From: an uncultured Brevibacterium sp.
GTDB lineage: Bacteria; Actinomycetota; Actinomycetes; Actinomycetales; Brevibacteriaceae
Assembly: GCA_902489185.1 (NCBI GenBank)
Contig: CABTZC010000012.1
Location: 1 to 18,183, forward strand
Direction: 5' to 3'
Length of the DNA: 18,183 bases
The position numbers and the translations under genes were made by a program. Shown piece by piece: positions 1 to 7,749 of this stretch (the first letter of the stretch is position 1; the number at the start of each line of letters is the position of its first letter). The notes beneath the pieces are model-generated. The model saw only the letters and a list, made by a program, of their open reading frames with translations. It was not told where the DNA came from and ran no database searches.

Positions 1-107
1 CCCACCACGGCACGCGATCCGGACTCAGGTGCGGTGAGCGCGCGTATCAAGCCCAAAACAATCGAGACGATGAGAATCGCAATGCACGTCCACAAAATGA
101 TCGTCAT
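1..107 (-). CDS. mnhF: Mrp-type Na+/H+ antiporter subunit F (partial)
   Basis: This is the 5' end of the gene for the small membrane subunit MrpF; 35 codons are visible and the rest lies beyond base 1. The peptide starts MTIILWTCIAILIVSIVLGL, one hydrophobic segment of about 20 residues, followed by IRALTAPESGSRAVV. That tail matches the usual MrpF pattern of a first membrane helix followed by a 'GP..-DR-V' stretch, although the proline-aspartate positions diverge here. The ATG at 107-105 overlaps the stop of mnhE by four bases (ATGA), which supports both the start and membership of the Mrp operon. MrpF is one of three small subunits of the hetero-oligomeric antiporter. No subunit G is visible, but it would be expected just beyond the edge. 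The call rests on position and the N-terminal pattern. Confidence 0.82.
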   Translation of the reverse strand, partial: MTIILWTCIAILIVSIVLGLIRALTAPESGSRAVV

Positions 108-529
108 GATTCCTCTTCCGTCATGTGGCGCTCATTCTTAGGCCCATCTCCGGTTACCACGGCTGCCGACTCTGGGATCTCGCCCGGCGCGCGCCCACGA
201 AGCGTTCGCAAAAGGCGCGACTCCATATCAAACAGCCCTTCTAAAGCGTCTTCTTCAGATTCTGCGAACAAGCAGTGTACAAAAAGCGTAGGAGGTGCCG
301 TAGCTGTTCCAGGTCCCGTGGCAACCACGAGGGTTCCCGGGGTAATCGTGATGGACGAAGCAAACAACGTAATTTCGATGTCCGTCACGCAGCGCATGGG
401 AACTTCGACAATCATCGGTTTCCCGTAGTCCCCGGTTTTGAACAGGTTGAAGATGATATCGAGCGTACCGCTGATAATTTCCTTACCCAGCCACGCAAGA
501 TACCCGATTGACCGTAGTGCAATCATCAT
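104..529 (-). CDS. mnhE: Mrp-type Na+/H+ antiporter subunit E
   Basis: Encodes a 141-residue MrpE subunit, slightly shorter than the usual 155-170. The N-terminal half is hydrophobic. The family hallmark is the segment SSITITPGTL at residues 58-67, which corresponds to the 'NSITLTPGT' motif of MnhE proteins. The C-terminal half is soluble and ends in an acidic, polar tail. MrpE is a non-catalytic membrane subunit needed for assembly and full activity of the antiporter complex. The ATG at 529 overlaps the mnhD stop by four bases (ATGA), and the next codon is also ATG, so a start at 526 cannot be excluded. The gene ends by overlapping mnhF in the same way. Confidence 0.93.
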   Translation of the reverse strand: MMIALRSIGYLAWLGKEIISGTLDIIFNLFKTGDYGKPMIVEVPMRCVTDIEITLFASSITITPGTLVVATGPGTATAPPTLFVHCLFAESEEDALEGLFDMESRLLRTLRGRAPGEIPESAAVVTGDGPKNERHMTEEES

Positions 530-2052
530 TTCCCAAGCACCGCCTCCACGTATGGATCAACGTTGAGAAGTGCGTCCGCCGCATCCTGAATAATGGGCAT
601 AACGGCTTGCCCACCCACAAACATTGCCACTGACACAGCGATCATAAACGCACCCGGCACCAAAAGCGGCCAGCGTACTCGCACATCCTCGGGAAGATCA
701 GTTGCCGGAGCACGACCTGTCGCCGGGGAGTCTGGGTGGTACTGATCCATGTCGTCGCCCCAAAACGTGTTATTCCACAGTCGCTGTAAGGCAAGCAGCG
801 ACACGATCGACGCAACAATCACCGTTATTACCATGATGATTGTCGCGGGTGTCACGTTTTCCATGAGAGCTCGCACCAGTCCCATCTTGCCCCACAGCCC
901 CGAGGTCGGTGGTAGCCCGATGAGCGAGAAGAGCCCAATGATCATGAGCACCGTCGCGACACGTTCACGTCTGATTAAGCCAGACAGCTTCTTAAACGCG
1001 CCAGTTCCGTACGTCTGCTCAATAGCACCTATCGTCAGCAGAAGTCCTGACATGGTGACAATGTGGTGCACCATGTAGAAGATACCTGCCGAAACCGCTG
1101 CTGACGTCAGCACCGCTACACCGATCAGAATGTGGCCCACACCCGCAGTCATCTGGAACGCAAAGACATTGCGCACTCGGAACTCTCCGAATCCTGAGAA
1201 CGCTCCCACTGCCACCGTGAGCACCACGATAATCAGTAGCACCGCTTCCCACCTCGGGTGACCACCAAAAACTGAGACGTACACGCGGTAGATTCCGTAG
1301 ATGGCCACTTTGGAGTGAGTCGATGCGAACAGTGACATCATTCCTGCCGAGGTGTTTGGGTAGGAACGAACGAGCCACCCATGTACCGGCGCAGCACCGG
1401 CCTTAATAAGAAGCGATAGAACCACAATGCCAACCGCTAGAGCTGCTTGTGGCGACACGTCTCCGAACCGAGTTTGATCAGCCAGTACGGCAATATTGAC
1501 CGTTCCGGTTGCGGCGTAAATGAAACCAACACCAATTACCAGAAGTGTGGACGTCAAGAGGTTCACAATCACGAACATGCGCCCCACACCCAAACGACGC
1601 CACGTACCTGTCACAGCAATGAGTGCGTAGGACGGAAGAACCATCACCTCGATAAACACGAAAAAGTTAAAGAGATCACCCGTGAGCAGGGCACCGTTAA
1701 CACCGGTGAGCATCAAAAGAATCAAGGTGGGTACGAACCGGTATTGGTCTTCACCAGTAGTACGCAGGAAGACACAAGAAGCGACTACTGCGAGTGACGT
1801 GATCACCAGCATGACAGCCGTAAAAGTGTCGGCGACAAAAGGAATTGCCAACCCGTGTACGTAACCACCAACAGAGTGAGCGATCGTGCGACCTTCGGCG
1901 GTTGCGCCGATCAAATACACACCGGCTACACCTGTAGCGAGCGGGACTCCCAGGAGAAAGAACAAGTTGACCGTACGCGAACGTACGAACGTTGTGATTG
2001 CCGAGGCAGCAAGAGGGACAACAATAAACAAGAGAAGAAGCGAGCCGTTCAC
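526..2052 (-). CDS. mnhD: Mrp-type Na+/H+ antiporter subunit D
   Basis: Encodes a 508-residue polytopic membrane protein of the proton_antipo_M family, related to NuoM/NuoN of complex I. It is one of the two large ion-translocating subunits of the Mrp complex. Visible hallmarks are the conserved glutamate in the FNFFVFIEVM stretch (E135), the lysine of LLIKAGAAPVHGWL (K217) and a further lysine in STHSKVAIYG (K248). These are the charged residues of the antiporter proton path. The start is GTG at 2052, and its GTGA overlap with the end of mnhC implies translational coupling. About 14 hydrophobic segments are expected for the family and the protein reads as hydrophobic throughout. It ends in a short soluble loop and a final helix. 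Confidence 0.97.
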   Translation of the reverse strand: MNGSLLLLFIVVPLAASAITTFVRSRTVNLFFLLGVPLATGVAGVYLIGATAEGRTIAHSVGGYVHGLAIPFVADTFTAVMLVITSLAVVASCVFLRTTGEDQYRFVPTLILLMLTGVNGALLTGDLFNFFVFIEVMVLPSYALIAVTGTWRRLGVGRMFVIVNLLTSTLLVIGVGFIYAATGTVNIAVLADQTRFGDVSPQAALAVGIVVLSLLIKAGAAPVHGWLVRSYPNTSAGMMSLFASTHSKVAIYGIYRVYVSVFGGHPRWEAVLLIIVVLTVAVGAFSGFGEFRVRNVFAFQMTAGVGHILIGVAVLTSAAVSAGIFYMVHHIVTMSGLLLTIGAIEQTYGTGAFKKLSGLIRRERVATVLMIIGLFSLIGLPPTSGLWGKMGLVRALMENVTPATIIMVITVIVASIVSLLALQRLWNNTFWGDDMDQYHPDSPATGRAPATDLPEDVRVRWPLLVPGAFMIAVSVAMFVGGQAVMPIIQDAADALLNVDPYVEAVLGK

Positions 2053-2381
2053 TGCGTGCGCCTTTCTCCAGTTTCTGGGATGCGGTCTTGGTCATCGTCG
2101 TGACCCAACACCGCAAGTGCCAACATAAAGATGGTGACCGCAAGCGTAATGACGATTGCCGTGAGCACGAACGCTTGAGGGAGCGGGTCGGCAGCTTCCG
2201 GCACTCGGCTTCGTCCAGCAATTGGCTCACCACGCCACGCTGACACGCCAGAAAGCAGAAGTGCAAAATTAGCTGCGTGAGAAATCAGTGCGAGACCAAA
2301 AATCGTACGCACCATTGAGCGTTGCAGCATGAGATACACGCCACCAGAAACCAAAACCCCGACCGTGATTGCGATAATCAT
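2049..2381 (-). CDS. mnhC: Mrp-type Na+/H+ antiporter subunit C
   Basis: Encodes a 110-residue NuoK-like small membrane subunit. Three hydrophobic segments are visible at about residues 1-25, 28-48 and 72-92. Typical MnhC features are GLALISHAANFALLLSG in the second segment and DPLPQAFVLTAIVI, the strongly conserved loop into helix three. The C-terminus is a short charged tail rich in aspartate and arginine. In the Mrp complex MrpC lies between the large subunits A and D. The ATG at 2381 overlaps the mnhA stop (ATGA), and the stop overlaps the GTG start of mnhD. Length and order A-C-D-E-F are those of a standard Mrp operon whose B subunit is fused into A. Confidence 0.97.
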   Translation of the reverse strand: MIIAITVGVLVSGGVYLMLQRSMVRTIFGLALISHAANFALLLSGVSAWRGEPIAGRSRVPEAADPLPQAFVLTAIVITLAVTIFMLALAVLGHDDDQDRIPETGERRTQ

Positions 2382-5300
2382 TCGCCACGCTCCTTAGGTT
2401 GGTCTCCGTAGGCAATGTGTTTTGTTCTCAACCCCACACGCTTCTTTTCTGCTGGCTTCTCAGGTTCTAAGAACTCATGTGCCTTTGGTTTATCTCCACG
2501 CATCGTCTCGAGCGGACCTCGAAGCTCACCGTAAAGCATTTCGTCGGTCCGTTCACGCGTGCGCTCAATGACGTCGACATCGCGCATCATCATTCCATCC
2601 ACCAGAACGTCGTCGCCGGCGGGCGTAAATGCTGAGTCGGACGTTCCCAGCAGGTTGAACGAAACCAACAACATACCCACAACAGCCATATACACGCCTA
2701 CGTCAAACGCCATAGATGTCGTGAAGTGTTGACCGAGGATGTATCCGTGGATCGGTTCAAGGAATGACCCTTTGACAACAAGGCCCACAAGACCCGTCAG
2801 GACAGCGACCAAAATGCCACCACCGATGAGCAGGATCGGCAGTCGTGGCGGACCAATCGCACGGTCCTTTGATGTTGACATATACAGCAAACCAGCGATT
2901 GCAGAACCGACCAAGGCAGCGATAAAGCCCCCACCTGGTTCGTTGTGTCCGCGCCAGAAGATCAGCAATGAACCGGCGGCCAAGAGCGGACCAACGACTT
3001 TCACCATGAGTTGCATAGCAATGACGTTTGGCCAGGCTTCCGTGACCGCTGCAAACGCAGTACTACCACGCGGGCGAATCGCCAACCACGGGCGTCGTGG
3101 CATTTCAGGTACGTCCGAAGCCGGGGGGTCAATGTAACGGTCACGCACAGATGACATCACGGCAACGATCGCGATTCCGGCCATCCCCAAAACAGCCAAC
3201 TCACCTTGTGTATCCAGTGCACGGAATTCCACCAGAATGGTGTTGACAATGTTGTCTCCACCAGAGATCTCGGGAGCGCTTGTCAGGTAGTACATCGCAA
3301 TGTCGGAACGGGCTCTGCGTCCTGACAGCATCCACACTGCCAAGGCAACCGAACTACCCACAGCGATCGCAAAAACACCACGCATGACCTGCACCTTGAC
3401 CGAGTACTTCCAGAACGTGCGAGGCAGTTTCTGCAAAATCAACATGAACACGATGATGGTCATGGTTTCCACAAGCAACTGAGTCAGTGTGACGTCAGGT
3501 GCTCCCAGGGCCATGATCTGCACCGTGGCCATAATTCCCACCGCAGACAAACCGATAACCGCGGTTAGACGTGAACGTGACAAGCAGACCACGAGCGTTG
3601 CAAACGTAATGATGACCAACAGCGCGTAATCAATTGGCCGGTTGAGGTTAGGAACAAAGTTCGGCAAACCAGGGCCGGTGTAAATTGCAATCGCTGAACC
3701 GAAAATGACGACGGCCAAGAACCCGAGGTTCATGGCGACGTGCCGGGACGCGCGTTCGCTCGCAACGACGGAGACGAGCACCTTACCCGCCTGTTCAAGA
3801 CCCGACACGATCCGATCAATCACATCGGCGCCGGAAAACGGAATAGCAGCGCGCTGGAAGAACGCCCAGACCCGCGCACGGTTCAACGCCACCACTACAC
3901 CACACGCAATGATGATCAGTGAGGCAACAAGCTCAGGAGTGACTCCGTGGAACATCGCCAAGTGAACGTGGTGCGCAACTTCTCCCTGTGCCGCCGAGGT
4001 GCCCGCAGCTACCCCTGGTTCGATGACTCCCAGCGCAAAGGCAAGGGGAACCGACAACACGATCGGTAGAGCTGCGAACGTCACCATCACAAAGTCGCTG
4101 TGGCCCACTTTCTCAGCATCCACCTCGGGACCGTCGATGAACGCCCCAAACACAATCTTGATGCAGTAGCTGATTGTCAGGACGGAGGCGCCCGCTACCA
4201 AGACCAGCGCGAACCAGCCCAGCGCGTGCCCTTCTCCCCCAGCGGAACTCACCGCTGTCAGAAGCATTTCCTTGGACACGAATCCCATGAGCGGCGGAAC
4301 GCCAGCCATCGACGCGGCACCAATTGCCGTAATCGCGAAACTGACCGGAGCGACCTTGATCAAACGCGGAATCTTGCCGAACGTACGCGTGTGACCCAAG
4401 TGGTCAACCACACCAACCATCATGAACAAGCCAGACTTAAACATGGCGTGCGAAATGACGTGAACAAGTCCCGCGGTGAGAGCAAACTCAGTTCCAACGC
4501 CCACAGCAGCTACGATCAAACCCAACTGACTCACGGTGGAGTAGGCCATGAGTTTCTTCAGGTCGTTCTGAGTGAGAGCACACCAGCCACCGATCCACGC
4601 GGTCACGATCCCAGCGCTCACCAACACAACGTTCCATACCAGGACATCGCTGAACGCGGGGCTAAACCGGAACAGCAGGAAAATACCGGCCTTCACCACC
4701 GCTGCGGCGTGCAGATAGGCACTCACCGGAGTGATAGCCGCCATAGCGTCGGGAAGCCACGACTGGAACGGGAACTGCGCCGACTTCGTCATCGCCGCCA
4801 CGGCAACGAGCAGCGCCATTGCAACAGTGAACCCAGGCTTTTCTTGCCACACGTTAGAGCCCAGCACCTCGCGGATACTGGCGCTACCAACCACACCGTA
4901 CATGGCCGAAACCGCGACCAAAAGGAGCACTCCACCTATGAACGTCATGAACATGGTGCGCAGGCTGGCGCCTTCAGCCGCACGACCGGAGCGCGCAATC
5001 AGCATGAACGACGCGATTGAGGTGATCTCCCAACACACGAAAAGAACAAACAGGTTGTCGGTCAGCACCAGCCCCACCATGGCGAACGTGAACGTGGCCA
5101 TGAGCAGATAAAACGAATAGTTGGGGCCCCGCGACAAGTACCGTGTGGAATAAAACAACACGAACGCGCCAATCACCAGCGCTATGAGCGTGAAAATTGC
5201 TCCCACTCCGTCAACCGCGAAAGCAAGATTCACATCGAAACTGGGCATCCACGCGAGAGACCAGACGGTTTCTTGGGCACTCGGGAACGCTTCACCATCA

Positions 5301-5455
5301 TGAATCGCGGCGGTAGCGGCCGGCATGAACAATGCCGCCGCGCCCAAATACCCCAGGCCCAAAAGCCACCCAGTGGACCTGCCTACAAACCGGCACAGAA
5401 CCGGCGTGACAAGAATAATCAGAGCTAAGAGTCCCAGAGTTGCGGAAATTGCCAC
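2378..5455 (-). CDS. mnhA: Mrp-type Na+/H+ antiporter subunit A fused to subunit B
   Basis: Encodes a 1025-residue fusion of MrpA and MrpB. Residues about 1-620 are NuoL-like, with the conserved glutamate in CWEITSIASF (E143) and the lysine in TKSAQFPFQSWLPD (K224). Residues about 620-770 form the MrpA C-terminal extension, seen in GAPDVTLTQLLVETMT (D654, E663) and FRALDTQGE. Residues about 810-940 are an MnhB domain marked by GHNEPGGGF (836-844). A soluble charged tail of about 85 residues follows. There is accordingly no separate mnhB gene. The complex exchanges cytoplasmic Na+ (or other monovalent cations) for protons and supports alkaline and salt tolerance. The start is GTG at 5455, preceded by AAGGAG only four bases upstream. 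The fused A-B form is known in actinobacteria, so it is expected rather than novel. Confidence 0.97.
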   Translation of the reverse strand: MAISATLGLLALIILVTPVLCRFVGRSTGWLLGLGYLGAAALFMPAATAAIHDGEAFPSAQETVWSLAWMPSFDVNLAFAVDGVGAIFTLIALVIGAFVLFYSTRYLSRGPNYSFYLLMATFTFAMVGLVLTDNLFVLFVCWEITSIASFMLIARSGRAAEGASLRTMFMTFIGGVLLLVAVSAMYGVVGSASIREVLGSNVWQEKPGFTVAMALLVAVAAMTKSAQFPFQSWLPDAMAAITPVSAYLHAAAVVKAGIFLLFRFSPAFSDVLVWNVVLVSAGIVTAWIGGWCALTQNDLKKLMAYSTVSQLGLIVAAVGVGTEFALTAGLVHVISHAMFKSGLFMMVGVVDHLGHTRTFGKIPRLIKVAPVSFAITAIGAASMAGVPPLMGFVSKEMLLTAVSSAGGEGHALGWFALVLVAGASVLTISYCIKIVFGAFIDGPEVDAEKVGHSDFVMVTFAALPIVLSVPLAFALGVIEPGVAAGTSAAQGEVAHHVHLAMFHGVTPELVASLIIIACGVVVALNRARVWAFFQRAAIPFSGADVIDRIVSGLEQAGKVLVSVVASERASRHVAMNLGFLAVVIFGSAIAIYTGPGLPNFVPNLNRPIDYALLVIITFATLVVCLSRSRLTAVIGLSAVGIMATVQIMALGAPDVTLTQLLVETMTIIVFMLILQKLPRTFWKYSVKVQVMRGVFAIAVGSSVALAVWMLSGRRARSDIAMYYLTSAPEISGGDNIVNTILVEFRALDTQGELAVLGMAGIAIVAVMSSVRDRYIDPPASDVPEMPRRPWLAIRPRGSTAFAAVTEAWPNVIAMQLMVKVVGPLLAAGSLLIFWRGHNEPGGGFIAALVGSAIAGLLYMSTSKDRAIGPPRLPILLIGGGILVAVLTGLVGLVVKGSFLEPIHGYILGQHFTTSMAFDVGVYMAVVGMLLVSFNLLGTSDSAFTPAGDDVLVDGMMMRDVDVIERTRERTDEMLYGELRGPLETMRGDKPKAHEFLEPEKPAEKKRVGLRTKHIAYGDQPKERGE

Positions 5456-5459
5456 GGAA

Positions 5460-5465
5460 CTCCTT
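5460..5465 (-). promoter_or_regulatory. Ribosome binding site of mnhA
   Basis: AAGGAG on the minus strand lies four bases before the GTG at 5455. The spacing is shorter than the usual 6-9, but no better-placed in-frame start is seen, and the hydrophobic MrpA N-terminus begins right at this codon. Confidence 0.6.
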
Positions 5466-5483
5466 CTGTCACGACCATCACAC

Positions 5484-5497
5484 GACGCTTAAGCGTC
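5484..5497. promoter_or_regulatory. Perfect 14-bp palindrome upstream of mnhA (candidate operator)
   Basis: GACGCTTAAGCGTC is a perfect 14-bp palindrome in the roughly 100-bp spacer between the glycosyltransferase gene and mnhA. It begins about at the transcription start predicted from the nearby -10 candidate and ends 28 bp before the GTG of mnhA. It has no loop, so a DNA-binding dimer is a more natural reading than an RNA terminator. I do not recognise the motif as the site of a specific regulator. Confidence 0.45.
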
Positions 5498-5503
5498 CAA
5501 ACT

Positions 5504-5533
5504 ATGCTACCTATTTGTGGTCTTGACCACCAA
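5504..5533 (-). promoter_or_regulatory. Candidate promoter of the mnh operon
   Basis: On the minus strand TTGGTG and TAGCAT are separated by 18 bp. The -10 box fits the TAnnnT core; the -35 box matches the TTGACA consensus only at TTG. The interval between the boxes contains a second inverted repeat, GTGGTC-TT-GACCAC at 5517-5530. The site would start transcription next to the palindrome at 5484-5497 and give a leader of about 42 nt. Read-through from the upstream gene is also possible because I see no terminator there. Confidence 0.35.
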
Positions 5534-5555
5534 AATTGTTCACAAGAAGAAGTGG

Positions 5556-6701
5556 TTAAGATGCGCAGATCCTGGCGATCACATGCTGCAAATTCCTCAC
5601 GTGAGCTTCCGGTGACGCCTCAGAAGCCACAAGAGACGCCGCACGCCCGGCCCGGACATACACCTCTGGATTCTGCGCACAAGCAACAATCGTGTCCGCC
5701 AAATCCACTGCCATATGCCCCGCACTCGCTACAACGGCGTCCCCGAACTCCGTTGCCAACACCGGGTCACACACCAACGTGGGGCGACCTCGGGCCGCTG
5801 ATTCCAAAATCACCATAGGCTGATTGTCAAACCCACACGATGTCAGCAAGGTCGCATGAGCATCGTCGATCAAGTCCACTACCCGCTCATGCGGGACAGC
5901 GCCACGAAAATGGATAAAAGGGTCGTTCACACCCCGAGGTGCTTCCCCACCTGCCACCGTCAGTTCCACGTGCGCTCCTCGACGGTGAGCCAACCGCACC
6001 GCGTCGATAGCCACGTCCAACCGTTTTTCGGGAGCGAACCGGCCTACCCACAGAAGCTTGAGCGGCGTCCCCGGGACCAATGCGCGTTCGCCGGGAACGA
6101 CCTCGGCGACATTCGAAACCACTTCTACATTTACAAGTCCTGCGCTACGTAAACGCTCGCCTTGATGCGATGACGGCGAAATGACGGCATCTGCCTGCCG
6201 CGCCAACGCCAAGGTCATGCCCCGCAATGCGGAATCTAGCGGCCGATTCGCCAACCGCACGCGAGGCTGCTCAAGTCCCGTCACCAGCCGGTGAAAACCA
6301 CGTGCCACAGGCGCAAACGGCTGGGCGATGAGCGGAGCGCGCCAAAAGAACGTGTGCACGGTATGCAGTGACGGAAGACCCAGCTGGTGCGCCTGCGCAA
6401 CAGCACTGGCCGCTAGTCCAAACTCCGAATGCACCATGACTGCCTCAACCTTGTGATGTTTGAGAGCCCGGTGCATCCACGCGTGCACAATTGGATTGGC
6501 TCGGACAACCGGAAGTCCAAGGCTTCGAATCCCCCGAGGTGGTTCCACCACGGTCACCCCCGGTAGGCGAGTGCGCGGAGCGTCAGGGGCGATCACGACG
6601 ACAGGAAACTGTCGAGCCCATGCGCGGACCTGCGCCATGAGTGCAGTCTGGGCTCCACCCGTGTAGCGGAGCGAATAGTCGCAGACAACAGCGAGTTTCA
6701 C
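5556..6701 (-). CDS. GT4-family glycosyltransferase
   Basis: Encodes a retaining GT-B glycosyltransferase of about 381 residues that would transfer a sugar from an activated donor in the cytoplasm; acceptor and product are unknown. The N-terminal domain opens with KLAVVCDYS and the GGAQ turn (residues 15-18). The C-terminal domain has VGRFAPEKR (219-227) and CGFDNQPMVILESAARG (289-305), which contains the donor-binding E-x7-E-like region with E300. I chose GTG at 6701 because GGAGGAG lies seven bases upstream and the codon overlaps the stop of the preceding gene as GTGA. An in-frame ATG at 6737 would add 12 residues but lacks such a site. The gene sits at the end of the nadD-rsfS-phosphatase group, so the adjacent GpgP-like phosphatase may act on a related sugar phosphate. 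That link is only inferred from position. Confidence 0.88.
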   Translation of the reverse strand: MKLAVVCDYSLRYTGGAQTALMAQVRAWARQFPVVVIAPDAPRTRLPGVTVVEPPRGIRSLGLPVVRANPIVHAWMHRALKHHKVEAVMVHSEFGLAASAVAQAHQLGLPSLHTVHTFFWRAPLIAQPFAPVARGFHRLVTGLEQPRVRLANRPLDSALRGMTLALARQADAVISPSSHQGERLRSAGLVNVEVVSNVAEVVPGERALVPGTPLKLLWVGRFAPEKRLDVAIDAVRLAHRRGAHVELTVAGGEAPRGVNDPFIHFRGAVPHERVVDLIDDAHATLLTSCGFDNQPMVILESAARGRPTLVCDPVLATEFGDAVVASAGHMAVDLADTIVACAQNPEVYVRAGRAASLVASEASPEAHVRNLQHVIARICAS

Positions 6702-7309
6702 GCACACGCTCCTCCGGCGAAACGCCGGAGCATCCATGCATCGCTTCGTTTGACAAAGTGAACGTATTCGCAGTTGTCGAGCACGCCCAAACGCGCAAGG
6801 CTAGTTTCAGAAGACAGACCCATCATCAGCTCAGTGGCCCCACGGATAACCGCGCCGTGCGCCACCATTGCAACCACGTCAGCGTCGACGCACGTATCTA
6901 AGAGCCGGTGGACGGAGTCGTACACACGCTGTGATGACTCCAGGCGGCTCTCTCCTCCAGGCGGACGCACCTCTGCGCCACTCTTCCACTTAGCCAGGAG
7001 ATCTGGCCACTGTTGCTCAATTTCGTCGCGGGTGAAGCCTTCCCAGTCACCTACGCTGATTTCGCGCAAGCCTTTATCCAGAGTCACCTGCAATCCCGTG
7101 ACAGTAGCTAACGCCTGAGCAGTTGAACGGGCGCGTGTTAAGTCCGACGCGAAGATGCGCGTGATGCCACTGTTTTGCAATGTAATTGCGAGGGCATGGG
7201 CTTGCTGTTCCCCAGTTTCGTCGAGCGGAATATCAATCTGACCCTGGAACCGGCCTTCTTTGTTAAAAGCTGTACGACCGTGCCGGATGAGATAAAGCTC
7301 GCGTGCCAT
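6698..7309 (-). CDS. Histidine phosphatase family protein (phosphoglycerate mutase / GpgP-like)
   Basis: Encodes a 203-residue enzyme of the histidine phosphatase superfamily. The catalytic set is complete: LIRHGRT at residues 7-13 with the phospho-accepting H10, R59 in SDLTRARST, the acid E83 in REISVGDWEG, and H151 in VAHGAVIRG. Length and motifs fit cofactor-dependent phosphoglycerate-mutase-like phosphatases. In mycobacteria the gene immediately after nadD-rsfS encodes GpgP (Rv2419c), glucosyl-3-phosphoglycerate phosphatase; this gene has the same position. That makes a GpgP-like role plausible but not proven, since the superfamily is broad. The ATG at 7309 is preceded by AAGGGA and lies 14 bases after the rsfS stop. 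The 3' end overlaps the next gene by four bases (GTGA). Confidence 0.92.
   Translation of the reverse strand: MARELYLIRHGRTAFNKEGRFQGQIDIPLDETGEQQAHALAITLQNSGITRIFASDLTRARSTAQALATVTGLQVTLDKGLREISVGDWEGFTRDEIEQQWPDLLAKWKSGAEVRPPGGESRLESSQRVYDSVHRLLDTCVDADVVAMVAHGAVIRGATELMMGLSSETSLARLGVLDNCEYVHFVKRSDAWMLRRFAGGACA
6712..6730 (-). promoter_or_regulatory. Hairpin overlapping the glycosyltransferase ribosome binding site
   Basis: CTCCGGCG and CGCCGGAG form a perfect 8-bp stem around a 3-base loop. In the minus-strand mRNA the right arm ends in CCGGAG and continues GAG, so it includes part of the GGAGGAG site used by the glycosyltransferase gene. The hairpin lies inside the last codons of the phosphatase gene, where passing ribosomes would open it. 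This would couple translation of the two genes. The structure is seen; the role is inferred. Confidence 0.5.
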
Positions 7310-7323
7310 ACTGTCCCTTGTGC

Positions 7324-7737
7324 CTAATCGTCGTGGGCGCTGTCAGTGCCGTTTTCGTTCGCTGAGCTTTCGCTCTGAACCTCAGGAACTGGAATAACTG
7401 GGCTGTCTTTCCACAGTCGTTCGAGCCCGTAGAACTCGCGGTCGTCCTCGTTGAAAACGTGGACCACAATGTCGGAGTAGTCCAAGAGAACCCACGTTCC
7501 TTCACCTCGGCCTTCCCGATTCTTCGGTTTAAGACCGTGTTCTTTCAGAAGCGTCTCTTCCACCCCATCAACGACGGCATCCACTTGTCGGGCATTTGAT
7601 GCCGACGCAATCACAAATGCATCTGTAATCACGAGCTGTTCTGACACATCAAGCACGACCACGTCAGTCGCAAGTTTTTGAAGAGCACCTTTAGCGGCAC
7701 TTCGGGCATACTCGATGGTTTCATCGGTTGCGGGCAA
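7324..7737 (-). CDS. rsfS: Ribosomal silencing factor RsfS
   Basis: Encodes a 137-residue protein of the RsfS/Iojap family. RsfS binds ribosomal protein L14 on the free large subunit and blocks joining of the small subunit during nutrient limitation. Family signatures are LDVSEQLVITDAFVIASA (residues 29-46), with the core VITDAFVI, and the later GTWVLLDYSDIVVHVF and REFYGLERLW stretches. A 25-residue acidic tail follows. The start is a rare TTG at 7737, preceded by AAAGG with seven bases between. Known RsfS proteins begin at this point, and no in-frame ATG or GTG is seen near it. It lies 12 bases after the stop of the tail-anchored protein gene and follows the standard actinobacterial order after nadD. 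Confidence 0.96.
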   Translation of the reverse strand: MPATDETIEYARSAAKGALQKLATDVVVLDVSEQLVITDAFVIASASNARQVDAVVDGVEETLLKEHGLKPKNREGRGEGTWVLLDYSDIVVHVFNEDDREFYGLERLWKDSPVIPVPEVQSESSANENGTDSAHDD

Positions 7738-7749
7738 AAGAAAACCTTT

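Noticed and set aside
4100..5020. Plus-strand open frame of 306 codons opposite mnhA
   Set aside because: It is antisense to a well-supported membrane protein gene, its product is rich in His, Arg, Gln and Thr without any recognisable motif, and no ribosome site stands out. It is a by-product of codon use on the other strand.
5517..5530. Terminator of the glycosyltransferase gene
   Set aside because: The GTGGTC/GACCAC dyad has a 2-base gap and no T-run in the direction of transcription. It is better read as part of the mnhA control region.
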